NCBI RefSeq assembly: GCF_014138435.1
Contig: NZ_JACJIM010000002.1
Coordinates: 62,001 to 126,000 of the forward strand
Source: Methylobacterium fujisawaense
Lineage (GTDB): Bacteria; Pseudomonadota; Alphaproteobacteria; Rhizobiales; Beijerinckiaceae
Direction of reading: 5' to 3'
Length of the DNA: 64,000 bases
Below the pieces are notes generated by a model that had not been told where the DNA came from, searched no databases, and was given only the letters and a program-made list of their open reading frames with translations. Position 1 is the stretch's first letter. The number at the start of each line of letters is the position of its first letter. Of this stretch, positions 54,650 through 63,893 are shown piece after piece. The position numbers were made by a program, and so were the translations under genes.

Positions 54650-56046
54650 GCCGGACGCGGCACGGGCTTCTGCGCCGCGCGCCCCGCGAAGGCCTGTGCG
54701 GCCAGGGGCAGTTCGATCGCGGCGCAGAGCCCGCCCCCGGGGCGATTTTCCAGCTGCAGGCGCCCGTTATGGGCCTCGACGATCGCCTGCACGATCGACA
54801 GGCCGAGTCCGAAGCCGCTGGCCTCGTTGAGATTGCGGGCCCGGTCGCCGCGCACGAAGGGCTGGAGCATGGCCTCCCGCTCCGCCTCGGGAATCCCGGG
54901 GCCCGAATCCAGGATGCAGACCCGGACACCGCGCTCGGACGCTTCCATCTGGACTTCGGCGCGGCCGCCGTACTTCACGGCGTTGTCCACGAGGTTGGTC
55001 ACCGCCCGCTGGAGTTCCTCGGGCCTTCCTTGGACCAGGACGTGCCGGCTGCGGCTGACGCTGACCGGGGATCCGAAATCCGAGAAGTCGTCGCAGACCG
55101 TCTGGACCACCGATGCGAGGTCCACGAGGCTGTGGCTGTTCGCATCCCGGATCTGGCCGTCGCGCACGAAGGAGAGCGCCGCCTCGACGAGGCCGTTCAT
55201 CTGGTCGAGGTCGCGCAGGGTGGAGGCGCGGGCGTGCTCGTCCTCGATGAACTCGGCGCGCAGGCGGAGCCGGGTGATCGGCGTGCGCAGGTCATGGCTG
55301 ATCGCCGCCAGCATCTGCGTCCGGTCGTCGATCAGGCGGCGCACCCGCGACCGCATCCGATCCAGCGCCCGGGATACGGCGAGCACCTCGCGCGGGCCCG
55401 CCTCCGGCAGCGCCACGTGGTCGTCGCGGGCGCCGAACGCCTCGGCGGCACCGGCGAGCCGCTTCAGCGGCGCCGTGAGGGCGCGGGTGGCCCAGACGCA
55501 GAGCAGCGCCAGGGTCAGCGCCAGGAAGACGACGGTGAAGATCAGCGCACCCTGGCGGGGCCCACGGAGGGGATCGTTCGGCAGCGTCGCCTGGAGCCGC
55601 GCGCCCGCCGGCGTGACGATGCCGATATGCAGCCGCGCGTCCGACCGCTCCCCGTCCGGATCGGCCGCGGAGAGGTCGGTGATCGTCACCGGCCGGCCGG
55701 CGCCGTTGCGCAGCCGCCGGATCACCGGCAGGTCGGGCGGCGACGTCGCCCCCGGCAATACGGTGCCGTCCCAGGGCTCGACATGGATCAGCGGCAGGCT
55801 GCGACCGCTCGCGAGCAGGGCCGGCCGCGCCGCCGGATCGGCGGCGTCCAGCAGTCTCACCAGCACTCCGAGGCGGCTCGCGGCCACACCCGGCAGCGTG
55901 TCGGGGTTCTGCGATTCGTGCAGAATCAGGAATGCCGCGGTGGCGACCACATGGGCGACCGCGATGCCGGCGACCACGAGCAGCGCGATCTGGCCCGCGA
56001 TGGTCTTCGGACGCAGCCGCGCGCGAAGACGGCGCAGACCGCTCAT
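54637..56046 (-). CDS. Two-component sensor histidine kinase
   Basis: The product has 469 residues (MSGLRRLRARLRPKT). TM1 at ~18-42 and TM2 at ~167-190 flank a periplasmic domain of ~125 residues. A HAMP domain is followed by HisKA with His251 in AAISHDLRTPITRL, then the ATPase boxes NLVDNAVKYGG, DSGPGIPEAE and GFGLGLSIV. It overlaps the response regulator gene by 4 bases (ATGA), so they are a cognate pair. The signal is unknown. Confidence 0.94.
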   Translation of the reverse strand: MSGLRRLRARLRPKTIAGQIALLVVAGIAVAHVVATAAFLILHESQNPDTLPGVAASRLGVLVRLLDAADPAARPALLASGRSLPLIHVEPWDGTVLPGATSPPDLPVIRRLRNGAGRPVTITDLSAADPDGERSDARLHIGIVTPAGARLQATLPNDPLRGPRQGALIFTVVFLALTLALLCVWATRALTAPLKRLAGAAEAFGARDDHVALPEAGPREVLAVSRALDRMRSRVRRLIDDRTQMLAAISHDLRTPITRLRLRAEFIEDEHARASTLRDLDQMNGLVEAALSFVRDGQIRDANSHSLVDLASVVQTVCDDFSDFGSPVSVSRSRHVLVQGRPEELQRAVTNLVDNAVKYGGRAEVQMEASERGVRVCILDSGPGIPEAEREAMLQPFVRGDRARNLNEASGFGLGLSIVQAIVEAHNGRLQLENRPGGGLCAAIELPLAAQAFAGRAAQKPVPRPAEAA

Positions 56047-56762
56047 GACCGCGTGACCTCCGGCGTGAACAGATAACCGCCCGACCGGATCGTGCGGATG
56101 AATTCCGGATTGCGGGTGTCGCGCTCGATCTTCTGACGGATCCGGGAGATCAGCACGTCGATGCTGCGTTCGAACGGGCCGGCGGAGCGGCCCTGCGTGA
56201 GGTCGAGGAGCTGGTCCCGCGACAGAACCCGCCCGGGCCTGAGGCAGAGGGCGTGCAGGAGATCGAACTCCGCCCCGGTGATCGAGATGCGGGCGCCCTC
56301 GGGGGACAGAACCTGGCGCAGGGACACGTCGAGCGTCCAGCCCGAGAAATGCAGCCGCCGCCGCTCGTCCGCGTCGGGGGCCTCGGCCGCGACCCGCCGC
56401 AGGATCGCGCGGATGCGAGCGAGCAGCTCCCGCGGGTTGAACGGCTTGGCGAGGTAATCGTCGGCGCCGAGCTCCAGGCCGAGGATCCGGTCCACCTCCT
56501 CGGATTTCGCCGTCAGGATCAGGATCGGGATCTGCGACGTGCCGCGCAGGCGCTTGCACAGGCTCAGTCCGTCCTCGCCGGGAAGCATCAGGTCGAGGAC
56601 GATCAGGTCGATCCGCGCTTCCGCAAGGACCCGGTCCATCTCGGCCCCGTCACCCGCCAGCGTGACCCGGCAATCGTTGCCGCGCAGGTAGCGCGCGATC
56701 AGGGCCGAGATCTCTCGATCGTCCTCGACCACGAGGATGTGGGGTGTTGCGGGTGCGTTCAT
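56043..56762 (-). CDS. OmpR-family response regulator
   Basis: The product has 239 residues from MNAPATPHILVVEDD. The phospho-acceptor Asp57 lies in LIVLDLMLPGEDG, with acidic pocket VVEDD and Lys in YLAKPF. The C-terminal winged-helix DNA-binding domain (ISITGAEFDLLHAL, VLSRDQLLDL, SIDVLISRIRQKIE, IRTIRSGGYLF) is complete. An ATG at 56798 would add 12 residues. It is partner to the kinase that follows. Confidence 0.94.
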   Translation of the reverse strand: MNAPATPHILVVEDDREISALIARYLRGNDCRVTLAGDGAEMDRVLAEARIDLIVLDLMLPGEDGLSLCKRLRGTSQIPILILTAKSEEVDRILGLELGADDYLAKPFNPRELLARIRAILRRVAAEAPDADERRRLHFSGWTLDVSLRQVLSPEGARISITGAEFDLLHALCLRPGRVLSRDQLLDLTQGRSAGPFERSIDVLISRIRQKIERDTRNPEFIRTIRSGGYLFTPEVTRS

Positions 56763-56923
56763 CGCGAAGGAATCGGTCAGCGGTTCGGCCTGCATCATCA
56801 GGCTATTATGGCCCGATCCGCCGATTATTCGAAGGTGGGCGACGGAACCAATTTGTAAGCGCGTGTTTCCCGCACGGGCCTCAACTGAGTTGCCACATGG
56901 CGTCAAACCATACGGGGGTAACG

Positions 56924-58168
56924 ATGACCGGATCCGAGGATCGGAAGGACCTGATCGCGCCGCAGCCGCCGGAACTCGCCTCGCCCTGGCGGACCGAGGC
57001 CCGGGCGGCGCTTCAGGCCGAGGCCCGCGCCTTCGCGCGCGACACGGTGCTGCCGATGGCCGACACGCTCGACCGGCAGAAGGCCGAGATGCCGCGTACG
57101 CTCATCGACGCCATGGCCGCGAAGGGCTGGTTCGGCATCACGATCCCCGCAGAGCACGGCGGCCTGGGCCTCGGCGTGTTCGAGTACTGCCTCGTCTCGG
57201 AGGAACTGGCGCGGGCGTGGCTCTCCGTGGGCAGCATCCTGGCGCGCGGCCAGGGCCTGGGCACCCAGACCCTCGACGCGGAGCGCCGGGCGGAGCTGCT
57301 TCGCCGTTCGGCCCGGGGACAATGGATCGGCTCGATCTCCCTGTCGGAGCCCAATGCCGGCTCCGACCTCGCCGGCGTGCAGACCCGGGCGGTGCGGGAC
57401 GGCGACCTCTGGCGGCTCACCGGCACCAAGCGCTGGGCCGGCTTCGCAAAGGGCGCCGATTTCATCGAGGTCCTCGCGCGCACCCGCGACCCGGAGCCCG
57501 GGGAATCGCGCTCCGCCGGCCTGGAGCCCTTTCTGGTGCTCAAGGAACGCGACAGCTTCCCGCCCGGCGTGACCGGGAGGGTGATCGACAAGATCGGCTA
57601 CCACGGCTTCCAGACCTTCGAACTGACCCTCGAGGACGTGTGCGTGCCCGAGAGCGACCGGCTCACCGGACTCTACGGCGACCAGGGAGCGGACGCGGAT
57701 TCCGGCGGCTTCGCCGCGGTGCAGCGCGGCCTCAACATCGCCCGGGTCCACACGGCGGCCCGGGCCGTCGGCGTCGCCCGGGCGGCGGTCGAGGATTGCC
57801 AGAGCTATCTTCAGGAGCGGGTCCAGTTCGGCCACCCGATCGGCGATTTCCAGGCGCTGCGCTTCGCCCTTGCCGACATGGCGGCCGAGGTCGCGCAGGC
57901 GCGGGCCTTCTGGCATCAGGTCGCCCACCTCCTCGACCAGGGCGAGGCCGCCGAGAGCGAATCGGCGATGGTGAAGCTCCTGGCCACCGAGATGGCGGTG
58001 CGGGTCACCAACCAGGCGATGCAGCTGCATGGCGGCAACGGCTACACCACCGAGCGTCGGGTCGAGCGCTACTGGCGCGACGCGCGGCTGACCACGATCT
58101 TCGAGGGCACGAGCGAGATCCAGCGCCGGATCATCAGCGACCGGATGCTGCCCCGGCCGGCGGCCTGA
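56924..58168 (+). CDS. Acyl-CoA dehydrogenase
   Basis: The product has 414 residues from ATG 56924, preferred because GGGGG lies about 6 bases upstream (56914-56918). An ATG at 56897 is possible. FAD and substrate motifs are ISLSEPNAGSDLAGVQT, ALQRGLNIARVHTAARAVG-like (AAVQRGLNIARV), GNGYTTERRVERYWRDAR and IFEGTSEIQRRI. The Glu of EGTSE is the usual base position. The enzyme oxidises acyl-CoA with an electron-transfer flavoprotein; chain specificity is unknown. It is a lone gene, divergent from the regulator. Confidence 0.92.
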   Translation: MTGSEDRKDLIAPQPPELASPWRTEARAALQAEARAFARDTVLPMADTLDRQKAEMPRTLIDAMAAKGWFGITIPAEHGGLGLGVFEYCLVSEELARAWLSVGSILARGQGLGTQTLDAERRAELLRRSARGQWIGSISLSEPNAGSDLAGVQTRAVRDGDLWRLTGTKRWAGFAKGADFIEVLARTRDPEPGESRSAGLEPFLVLKERDSFPPGVTGRVIDKIGYHGFQTFELTLEDVCVPESDRLTGLYGDQGADADSGGFAAVQRGLNIARVHTAARAVGVARAAVEDCQSYLQERVQFGHPIGDFQALRFALADMAAEVAQARAFWHQVAHLLDQGEAAESESAMVKLLATEMAVRVTNQAMQLHGGNGYTTERRVERYWRDARLTTIFEGTSEIQRRIISDRMLPRPAA

Positions 58169-58274
58169 TCGCTCGTGCGGCGAATCGTCGAGCGGGACTC
58201 CCCGCCCGGCGTACTCCGGCTACCTCAGGACTCTGTACTGCCCGGCGGACCGGGTGCCGCCAGCCGGAAGCCCT

Positions 58275-60137
58275 GTGTCGAAGCCCATCAGCGATTACGC
58301 CCTCATCGGTGACACCCATTCCTGCGCGCTGATCGCCCGCGACGGATCGATCGACTGGCTGTGCTGGCCACGTCACGATTCGCCGGCCCTGTTCGTGAAG
58401 CTCCTCGACGACGACACGGGTGGCTCGTGCAGCGTCGCATTCGACGGGCCGACCGAGGCCGCGCGCCGCTACCTGCCCGACACCAACATCCTGGAGACCA
58501 CCTTCACGACGGCGACCGGCCGGGCGCGCCTCGTCGACCTGATGCCGGTCAACCCGCCGAGCCCGGAGCCCGACGAGGGCCCGGACGGCGAGAGCGAGAG
58601 CCGGCTGATCCGGCTGCTCACCTGCGAGCAGGGCCGGGTGACGGGCGCGTTCCGGGTGCGGCCGACCTTCGATTATGCGCGACGCCCCTGCACGCCCCTG
58701 ATGGCGGGCGGATCCGTCCTGTTCGAGGCCGGAGACTGGCGTCTGCGCGTCAACGCGCAGCCCTGTCCCACCCTCGACGGGGATGCCGCCGAAGTGCGGT
58801 TCAGCCTGTCGGCGGGAGAGACCGCCTATCTGGTCCTGACCCATGGCGAGGATCAGGACGAGGCCTGCATCGAGGATTACGCCGGCGCCCGACGCCGTCT
58901 GGAGACCACCGCCGATTACTGGCGTCGCTGGTGCGCCCGCAGCACCTATCGCGGCGCCTACCGGGAGGCGGTGATGCGGTCCGCCCTGTGCCTGAAGCTG
59001 CTGACCTACTCGCCCTCGGGCGGGATCGTGGCAGCGGCCACCGCCGGTCTGCCCGAGGCGGTGCCGGGCAACCGCAACTACGACTACCGGTTCACCTGGA
59101 TGCGGGACGCCGCCTTCACGGTCACCGCCTTCGTGATGCTGGGCTACGTCCGCGAGGCGTCCGAATTCCTGCGCTTCCTGCGCGAGCGCGACGGCACCTA
59201 CGGGCGGGAGACCCGGCTGATGTACGGCATCGCCGACGGCATGCCGCCGGAGGAGGAGCTGAGCCATCTCGCGGGCTGGAACGGCGTGCGGCCGGTGGTG
59301 ATCGGCAACGTCGCCGAGGCTCAGGATCAGCACGACATCTACGGCGAGCTGCTCCGGGCGCTGTGCATCTTCCTTGAGGCGGTGGACTACGACCCGCCCG
59401 AGAAGGTCAACGACCGCCTGCCGGAGGTGCTGCACAACCTCACCGCCCGCGCCATCCGTCACCGCCACGATGCGGATCACGGCATCTGGGAGCTGCGCAC
59501 CGGGCCGCGACAGCAGGTCCACACCAAGGCGATGATCTGGGTGGCCCTGAGGGACGCCGCCCGGATCGCCCGCAACATCGCGGGCGTGGCCGCGGAGACG
59601 ATTGCCGAATGGGAGCGAATCGCTGCCGAGATCCGGGCGGAGTATCTCGAACAGGGCTGGAACGCGGAGAAGCAGGCCTATGTCGGCGCCTACGGCTCGC
59701 ATCATCTCGATGCCGCGGTGTTGCGCGCGGCCCTGTTCGGCGCCCTCGATCCGACGGAGCCGCGCATGCGGGCGACCCTCGCGGCGGTCGAGCGGGAACT
59801 CGGTGTCGGCGACCTGATCTATCGCTACCGCATGGAGGACGGCCTGGAGGGGGACGAGGGCACCTTCACGGCCTGCGCCTTCTGGCGGGTCGGCTGTCTC
59901 GCTCTCGGCGGACGGGCGGCCGAGGCCAAGGCCGCTTTCGAGCGGCTGATCGCCCGGGCCAACGATGTCGGGCTGCTCGCGGAGGAGATCGATCCGGCCA
60001 CAGGTGCGCAGCGCGGGAACATGCCGCAGGGCTTCTCCCACATGGCCCTGATCAACGCGGCGCTGCGGCTTGAGAGCAGCATCGCGCGCTTCGGCGCCGA
60101 CGATGGTGCGGATGCCATGGCCTCGGCGGCGGAATAG
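58275..60137 (+). CDS. Glycoside hydrolase family 15 (glucoamylase/trehalase-like)
   Basis: The product has 620 residues. The GTG at 58275 (SKPISDYALIGDTHS) is preferred because GGAAG lies 4 bases upstream; another GTG is at 58254. Family features include IGDTHSCALIARDGSIDWLC, NRNYDYRFTWMRDAAFTVTA, LSHLAGWNGVRPVVIGN and the catalytic-base region LLAEEIDPATGAQRGNMPQG. The enzyme acts on alpha-glucosides, trehalose or short glucans in the cytoplasm (no signal peptide). Confidence 0.93.
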   Translation: MSKPISDYALIGDTHSCALIARDGSIDWLCWPRHDSPALFVKLLDDDTGGSCSVAFDGPTEAARRYLPDTNILETTFTTATGRARLVDLMPVNPPSPEPDEGPDGESESRLIRLLTCEQGRVTGAFRVRPTFDYARRPCTPLMAGGSVLFEAGDWRLRVNAQPCPTLDGDAAEVRFSLSAGETAYLVLTHGEDQDEACIEDYAGARRRLETTADYWRRWCARSTYRGAYREAVMRSALCLKLLTYSPSGGIVAAATAGLPEAVPGNRNYDYRFTWMRDAAFTVTAFVMLGYVREASEFLRFLRERDGTYGRETRLMYGIADGMPPEEELSHLAGWNGVRPVVIGNVAEAQDQHDIYGELLRALCIFLEAVDYDPPEKVNDRLPEVLHNLTARAIRHRHDADHGIWELRTGPRQQVHTKAMIWVALRDAARIARNIAGVAAETIAEWERIAAEIRAEYLEQGWNAEKQAYVGAYGSHHLDAAVLRAALFGALDPTEPRMRATLAAVERELGVGDLIYRYRMEDGLEGDEGTFTACAFWRVGCLALGGRAAEAKAAFERLIARANDVGLLAEEIDPATGAQRGNMPQGFSHMALINAALRLESSIARFGADDGADAMASAAE

Positions 60138-60516
60138 GGATCCGGATCTGCGATGGCACCTACCCGTTGGGCCGGGGCTTCCTCTCAACTTCCGCGTATG
60201 GGCGCGGATCGCGCTGGTGCCCCGCCGGCCTAACGCCGCCGCGGACACGCCTCGCAATGTAGCCTCTCCCTGCCCTCGGGAGAGACGTGATGTCACGCGA
60301 AGGCATTCGGCGGTGGATCGCGGCGGTTCGCCACGCGATGGACAGCGGCCGCGTCGGCCGGCAGAGCAGCCCTAGCCAGAACCACAGCCGCATCAGCAGG
60401 TCTCCAATGGCGCCCCTGATCGGGCGCCTCCGGGCCCAGCGCACGGTCCCCTCGAACTTCGGGACATCTGGGCCGTTCCTGTGCCGCAGCACGCAGCACG
60501 CAGCACGGACACTTGT
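60138..60516. other. Gene-free stretch
   Basis: About 380 bases after the GH15 gene. Frames in both directions are Arg/Pro-rich and lack recognisable domains. Nothing specific was found. Confidence 0.4.
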
Positions 60517-60816
60517 ATGACCAGCACCACCATGGCCTTCGCCGGCGTCCTGAGCATCGTTCTGGCCGGCCCTGCCGTTGCCCAGGTGGTCACAGGAGGC
60601 GCCGGGAACACCGGTGTCGCCCCACCCGCGACGGTCGGCGGCGTCCCCCCCGGCACCCGGGATCTGGGCCCCAGCCCGATCACACGGGGGAACGAAGCCA
60701 ATCCCAGCAACTCCTCGGTGCCGGGCACGACGCCAGATGTGAACATCGGCGGCACGCCCACCAGCGGGCCGCCCGGTACCGGGGGGACATCCGGCGGCCC
60801 ATCGCTCGGTCGATAG
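60517..60816 (+). CDS. Small secreted Gly/Pro-rich protein
   Basis: The product has 99 residues from ATG 60517. A signal peptide (MAFAGVLSIVLAGPAVAQ) is followed by a low-complexity Gly/Pro/Thr/Asn region (GGVPPGTRDLGPS, GGTPTSGPPGTGGTS). It is probably a disordered periplasmic or exported protein. Confidence 0.55.
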   Translation: MTSTTMAFAGVLSIVLAGPAVAQVVTGGAGNTGVAPPATVGGVPPGTRDLGPSPITRGNEANPSNSSVPGTTPDVNIGGTPTSGPPGTGGTSGGPSLGR

Positions 60817-60818
60817 CG

Positions 60819-61085
60819 GTGGGTGTTATTCCCGCTGCTGACCAGCAGATCTGTGAGGTGAAGGTGGGCGAGGCGTGGACGCCGGTCAGCCTCGCGGAGG
60901 CACGCGGATTGTACACGATGACCCCGAAGCGATGCCCGGCCTGCCATGGCCAAGTGATCGTTGCCGGGAGCTACACCGGTACCGGTCGTTTGAAGCTACA
61001 GCACCGCCGCGCGCATACCGGCTGCCCCCTGAGGCCTCAGGGCTATGTTGGGACGCCGTCACCGCACCCCCAGGCGCTGACCTGA
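60819..61085 (+). CDS. Small CxxC zinc-ribbon-like hypothetical protein
   Basis: The product has 88 residues from a likely GTG at 60819. Core: ICEVKVGEAWTPVSLAEAR, then TPKRCPACHGQVIV, GRLKLQHRRAHTGCP and YVGTPSPHPQAL. The CPACHG pair plus the later His/Cys could bind one zinc. Similar short proteins occur widely in Methylobacterium, so it is probably real despite the lack of an ATG. Confidence 0.6.
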   Translation: MGVIPAADQQICEVKVGEAWTPVSLAEARGLYTMTPKRCPACHGQVIVAGSYTGTGRLKLQHRRAHTGCPLRPQGYVGTPSPHPQALT

Positions 61086-61363
61086 CGGCCAAGCCTCGGC
61101 CGCTCGCGCCTGTCACGGCATAAACCGGCCTTCCGGGACAAAGGCGAACCGGGACCACCCAGGCTCGGCGCTGCAATTCGGCCGGTCCTCGGCATGTCGA
61201 AAAGAGACGTCTCGCTTTCCGAGATGGCCGGGCCGATGTCCGCGCTCGTGAGCCTGTGGGCTGACGCATGGCCAATCGCGCCGGCTGGCTTGGCTCCGGG
61301 GTCATGGTACCGGGTCGGCGATGCCGTAAATGGGTACGGCCTCTCTCGGACAGGGACCACCAC

Positions 61364-62476
61364 ATGATCCGTCGTCTGTCTATCGCGCTCGCGGCGTCCA
61401 GCCTTCTCGCCGTGCCAGCCCTCGGACTCGATACCTCCAAGTCTCCGTCCGGCGTCTTCAAGAGCCTGGAGATCGGCGCTCAGCGTCTGAACGGTACGCA
61501 ATCTCTTGCCGTCGACCCGATCGATAATCCGACCGGAATCAATCAATCTTCATCCTACGGAGAGGCATATTCGGCCTTCGAGAACAAAATGGAAATGATG
61601 CACCTTTGGAACTGTTACGCCACCAAAGGAGGGACGCATACGCATCCGCCCGATAGCTACTTCGTGAGCAAGGTGTGTGGCACTTTCGCGATGAAGCAGC
61701 GCGTCGGCTCCGGTCCGGCCTATGCCTTCAATACCATCCTCGGTATTGACCCCGGCGTTGGCGCACATGACAGCATTGGCCTGGAGGTCGACGTCAACAA
61801 CCACAATATGGATTATGGAGTGCGCGGGCCGGGTGGCGAGAGCGGTGCAGTCGGTGCGGGGATCTACGTCTCGGGCAATGGTTCGAAAGCGCTCGGCTCG
61901 GGCCTGCTGATCAACTTGGCGCAGGGTCAGTTCAAGCTTCGCCGCGGCATCAGCATATATAACGGCACCGTAGCGACGAACACCTACGAAGACCTGACGA
62001 ACTCCGGTGGATCCGGCATTTATCTCGGTGGCACAAAGATTTTTGGCATCGATATGGGCGCGATGATCGCGCGATCCGCTGCGCTGCATTTTGCCAGCGC
62101 TCACTCCATCGCATGGCGCAACAATGCCAACACAGCCGATCTTAACCTGATCGGAAAAGACACCTCGGATCAGTTGATGCTCGGATATGGCAAGACGACC
62201 CGGATACAGGCTGCGGCCGATACCAACCTGCTGATGCGGGGGCCCGTGAGCCTTGCCGGTGGCTCTTCGATCACGTCGGCCAATGACGCGAACAGCGCTC
62301 TCAAGCAGCTGGAAATCGTGGCTTCAACTGTGCAAATTAGCTCGCCTTTGACGACCGCCGGGGCCGTCACCGCACCCGCATACAACACGTCGACCGCGGC
62401 CGGTGTTTCATGCGCAGCCGGAACGGTCAGCCTCTCCACGCTCGTCGTGACGAACGGCATCATCACGCACTGCTAG
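61364..62476 (+). CDS. Secreted protein with phage-tail-fibre-like C-terminus
   Basis: The product has 370 residues from MIRRLSIALAASSLLAVPAL with a clear signal peptide. The mature part is beta-rich, Gly/Ser/Asn-rich (GAGIYVSGNGSKALGSGLLI, GGSGIYLGGTKIFGIDMG). The last ~30 residues (GVSCAAGTVSLSTLVVTNGI, ending ITHC) match the closing segment seen in Methylobacterium phage tail fibre/head-like proteins. A signal peptide on a fibre-like protein is unusual. GC is lower (about 58-60%) than neighbours. Confidence 0.7.
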   Translation: MIRRLSIALAASSLLAVPALGLDTSKSPSGVFKSLEIGAQRLNGTQSLAVDPIDNPTGINQSSSYGEAYSAFENKMEMMHLWNCYATKGGTHTHPPDSYFVSKVCGTFAMKQRVGSGPAYAFNTILGIDPGVGAHDSIGLEVDVNNHNMDYGVRGPGGESGAVGAGIYVSGNGSKALGSGLLINLAQGQFKLRRGISIYNGTVATNTYEDLTNSGGSGIYLGGTKIFGIDMGAMIARSAALHFASAHSIAWRNNANTADLNLIGKDTSDQLMLGYGKTTRIQAAADTNLLMRGPVSLAGGSSITSANDANSALKQLEIVASTVQISSPLTTAGAVTAPAYNTSTAAGVSCAAGTVSLSTLVVTNGIITHC

Positions 62477-62999
62477 ATCGGGCCCCTCCCCGCCCTCCTC
62501 GCCAACCTGCCGCGGTCGACATGGCGGCGGCTTCCGAATGGCTGACCGCTCGTCGTCCTGCGCCGCCAGGAAGCCCGATTGTTCGGCCCGGGACACTGCT
62601 CTCGGCGATCGCCGCGGTGCTGCACGTGATCCTGAAGAGGGTAGCCGATGGCGTCGTGCCAGAGGGCTAGGGGAACGGGGCGGGCTGATCGATGGCGGTC
62701 GCGATCCGGATCGCCGGGCAGATCCGCGTCACCAAGCCCGACCCGAAGCCCGACATCCAAATCATGCCCGAACCGGGCGTACGACGCGCTGCACGCCGCT
62801 ACCCGGCCGCAGAGCCTCGGGGCTGAAGATCCGGATCCATCCCGGCGGGCCCCTGGTGGGGTGGGCATCGGCTTCTTGGTCGCCGGGTGGGCCGTGGATG
62901 AGCAGCGACCGCCGCCTGGCCGACATTCGGTCGCCAATGCCCGCGCCCGCGCCCTGGCTTCAGCTGCAGGGCCGATCGTCGTTCCTGGAAGAGAATTAG
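62477..62999. other. Gene-poor stretch between the fibre-like gene and ssrA
   Basis: About 520 bases. A short frame at 62692-62826 (MAVAIRIAGQIRVTKPDPKP) reads plausibly for 44 residues and then stops, so it may be a fragment. Nothing else is supported. Confidence 0.4.
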
Positions 63000-63440
63000 C
63001 GGGCCCCGAGGCCGAAGCCTCGGGTTCTGTTGCTAGGCGTGCCCACGCCCCGGAAGATTACGCCGCGAGGCGCATCTCCATGCCGACGTTGTCGTTGGCA
63101 TTTAGAGTTTTGGTCAGGTGCTCGGAACGAGGGTTGCCCGCGCCGAACCGGTCGAGTCCTTACCGAAAGCCGCATCTTACCCTGCCGAGGCAGGGCAGAA
63201 CTCGCGATCCCTTTACCGTCCAGTCGAACCTGTTTCGCCCCCAGCAGAAGCACCCTGGCAGCGCGCTGTCCGCAACGCCGGACGCTCGCCCTCACCCCCG
63301 TGCGGTATCCGGGGCAGGATGCTTCTGGTGGAGGCGCCGGGTACCGCCCCCGGGTCCTGAAACGTTATTATGAACCGGTCATCAACCTCGCGGACACCTT
63401 ACGCAGAAAGCGGCGCTCAGGTCTACTGGCCCACCGCCTG
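63000..63440 (-). ncRNA. ssrA: Permuted (two-piece) tmRNA
   Basis: On the minus strand the acceptor piece comes first and ends GGCGCCTCCACCA at 63326. An 83-base intervening loop (63243-63325) follows, then the coding piece beginning GGGGGCGAAACAGGTTCGAC at 63242. The 5' GGGGGCG pairs with CGCCTCC of the acceptor end (7 pairs), and the flanking AGAAGC/GCTTCT extend the stem. The tag frame (63099-63058) reads ANDNVGMEMRLAA then TAA. This is the permuted alphaproteobacterial form. Outer boundaries are approximate. It rescues stalled ribosomes by trans-translation. Confidence 0.93.
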
Positions 63441-63566
63441 CCCTGGCCGGACGGCTCTGCCCTGACGTCTCAGTCCCCTGGCTCGACCGCGAACGGCGGG
63501 TCTGACCGGAACCGCCCCGGCCGGCCGTGCGTAGACGGGCCTCTAATCCTCAGCACGACCCGCCTT

Positions 63567-63600
63567 GAACCGCCCGGCTCCGGCCGCGGCGGTTTTTTCG
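63567..63600 (+). terminator. Rho-independent terminator, copy 2 of a repeated element
   Basis: AACCGCC pairs with GGCGGTT around a GC-rich loop and is followed by TTTTTT. About 34 bases are identical to 44634-44670 (opposite strand). No plus-strand gene ends just upstream. Confidence 0.8.
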
Positions 63601-63608
63601 TCTCCGCA

Positions 63609-63893
63609 TTACGGCATCTCTGCGACCTGAAACGTGCTCTGTATCGGCCACCGAAGCTTGACGCTTCCGACGATTACCTCGTCTCGTGAGATCAATCGGT
63701 ACTCAGGAATTGTCTGAGGCCACACCGCAGGATCTGCCGAGATATGTAGCCCGTCAATCAAGAAAGTGTACAGCCCTTTTCCAGAAGCGTGATCGTTAAA
63801 TTCGATATAGAAATCGGTATTAAGTCCTGCACGACCAATCAGTTGCTTTAGGACATCTACCGCTTTTACAATCTCTGCCGCAATATTGCTCAT
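63609..63893 (-). CDS. Hypothetical protein
   Basis: The product has 94 residues from ATG 63893 (MSNIAAEIVKAVDVLKQLIG). GGAGG about 7 bases upstream supports the start; ATG 63923 is an alternative. Later parts are DFYIEFNDHASGKGLYTFLI and EYRLISRDEVIVG. GC is low (about 47%), unlike the backbone, which suggests recent transfer. No family was recognised. Confidence 0.6.
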   Translation of the reverse strand: MSNIAAEIVKAVDVLKQLIGRAGLNTDFYIEFNDHASGKGLYTFLIDGLHISADPAVWPQTIPEYRLISRDEVIVGSVKLRWPIQSTFQVAEMP

